Assembly (NCBI GenBank): GCA_023481165.1
Contig: JAMCWO010000337.1
Span: 1 to 41,288, forward strand
Direction of reading: 5' to 3'
Length of the DNA stretch: 41,288 bases
DNA from: Planctomycetota bacterium
GTDB taxonomy: Bacteria > Planctomycetota > Phycisphaerae > Sedimentisphaerales > Anaerobacaceae
The position numbers were made by a program, and so were the translations under genes. Within the stretch, counting starts at the first letter, position 1. Every line of letters begins with the position of its first letter. Below the pieces are notes generated by a model, which searched no databases, was not told the DNA's origin, and worked only from the letters and a program-made list of their open reading frames with translations. Positions 40,485-41,288 of this stretch are shown here, piece after piece.

Positions 40485-41274
40485 CAAACGATCTTGATGA
40501 GGTTATGCACAAGGGCGGTTCAGGGGCGTGGACACTACGCACATGCTCGCCGTAGTCCAGGATCCCAACAGCGTCGCGTTCACTTCCGGCGTTCTGCGGA
40601 GGCGGTTCATGGGCCGGACCCCTTCTGAAGACGGCCCATAAGCGGATTCCTTCGGAAGAAGTCTCATCTCCGGCTTCGCCTTCCTGATTCCGGCCTCCTC
40701 CGCTGGTGCCCGGTCTCTTCTGGTTCCGGGCACGTGTGATCTTACTCGCTGACGATCCGACCCCGCGAATTGGACCGAATAAACCCGACGAACGAGCTAC
40801 GCGTGCGAATCGGATCGACCCCACGGAAAGGCCGGGCGTGGAATCTGAATCAGCAAGACCATCTCGGCGACTGGGACGTGCCTGCTGCTGCATCCGACGC
40901 GCTTTTAGCAGCAAGGCGTACAAGGAGGAAAGGCGATATCGCTCATGCACCCTGAACCGCCTCTTCCCTTCTTCGCAGCCACCTTTGCCGGACCTCCGAA
41001 CTCGGGCTGAACATCACGCACGCACTGGCTTCTCCCCGTGTCGTCACGCCGACTATGCTATCCCCAGATTCCTCGGGCGATGCGTTTATCGCTTTGCAGG
41101 TACCAGCGGAGAGCTACTGGATCGAGGCAGCGGACCCGCGAAAGATCAGAATAGGGGCAGACCCGAATGGCACTTCCATAAGCGGCCCGCCAAGGACCGA
41201 TAAGAGTGTAGAAGAATAGACCTCCAAGCCGAGAAGATTGTTGTAATGGCAATCTTTTCACAAGGAGGTCTATC
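40485..41274. other. gene-poor interval before the right-edge gene
   Basis: About 790 bp with long open frames on both strands (plus 40706-41203; minus 40465-40950), but no recognised family, signal or ribosome binding site. AAGGAGGAAAGGCGATATCGCTC precedes ATG 40946, which opens only 21 codons. GTAGAAGAATAGACC (41208 onward) just before the edge gene could be part of a mobile-element end. I see nothing else. Confidence 0.4.
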
Positions 41275-41288
41275 ATGGACCAGTATAC
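41275..41288 (+). CDS. start of a gene cut by the window edge (MDQY...)
   Basis: A strong ribosome binding site (AAGGAGG) lies 6 bp before ATG 41275, which encodes MDQY and runs off the window. MDQY is the start I recall for IS21-type IstA transposases, and the AT-rich leader would fit an element end, but four codons cannot prove it. Confidence 0.4.

Noticed and set aside
40706-41203. Plus-strand ORF as a protein near the right edge
   Set aside because: No family, no start signal, and a similar-length frame on the opposite strand.

Overview
The window is about 41 kb of GC-rich bacterial DNA. It most likely comes from a member of the Planctomycetota, probably a Phycisphaerae/Sedimentisphaerales-type lineage. 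I infer this from a LEPR-XLL surface protein, a Ser/Thr-kinase-WD40 gene with the usual planctomycete wording, a reduced division cluster around mraZ-rsmH-ftsI, and dense intergenic repeat families. The assignment rests on protein and repeat style, not on a marker gene. Parts of a putative IS66-type transposase (left edge) and the first codons of an unidentified gene (right edge) bound the window.

Region 1 (about 0.2-10.2 kb, plus strand) is a stress or envelope island. It holds an ECF sigma factor, a YflT/DUF1269-type general stress protein, a B12-binding radical SAM protein and two tandem eRF1-domain-like paralogs. It also holds very small membrane proteins (DUF3309, lmo0937-type and a 28-aa single-span peptide), a FlgM-like protein, a secreted i-type-lysozyme-like protein, a slipin, a GT4 glycosyltransferase and a DUF47/PhoU-like protein. 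Five copies of a near-invariant motif (GTAGGGTTACACCCCATAGA) lie between these genes and nowhere else that I saw in the window. This is the best candidate for an undescribed regulatory system here.

Region 2 (10.25-13.37 kb) is a decay zone: a kinase C-lobe in reverse orientation, a kinase N-lobe fused to WD40 repeats, a broken small membrane gene, a restriction-enzyme remnant and several dispersed repeats.

Region 3 (13.4-24.3 kb) has a large membrane-bound SpoIIE/RsbU-type phosphatase (plus strand). Opposite it lies a minus-strand series: livJ-livH-livM-livG-livF, a phenylacetate-CoA ligase, a pterin-4a-carbinolamine dehydratase and a PAS histidine kinase with a cysteine cluster. The Liv transporter plus the ligase suggests uptake and CoA activation of an amino-acid-derived or aromatic acid.

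Region 4 (24.8-33.3 kb) has a LEPR-XLL protein with three FN3-like and three DUF5648-like repeats, a pirin, and a shortened dcw-type cluster: mraZ, a small unknown, rsmH, a LysM membrane protein, an FtsL-like protein and ftsI. No mur genes follow.

Region 5 (33.3-41.3 kb) has a PQQ-repeat protein broken by two in-frame stops, an XRE-type regulator, a zinc-ribbon protein whose tail contains intergenic-repeat sequence, and an orphan family 8 polysaccharide lyase. An irregular array of a ~28-bp repeat, the second copy of a 141-bp dispersed repeat and an edge gene start complete it. No tRNA, rRNA or CRISPR array was recognised.
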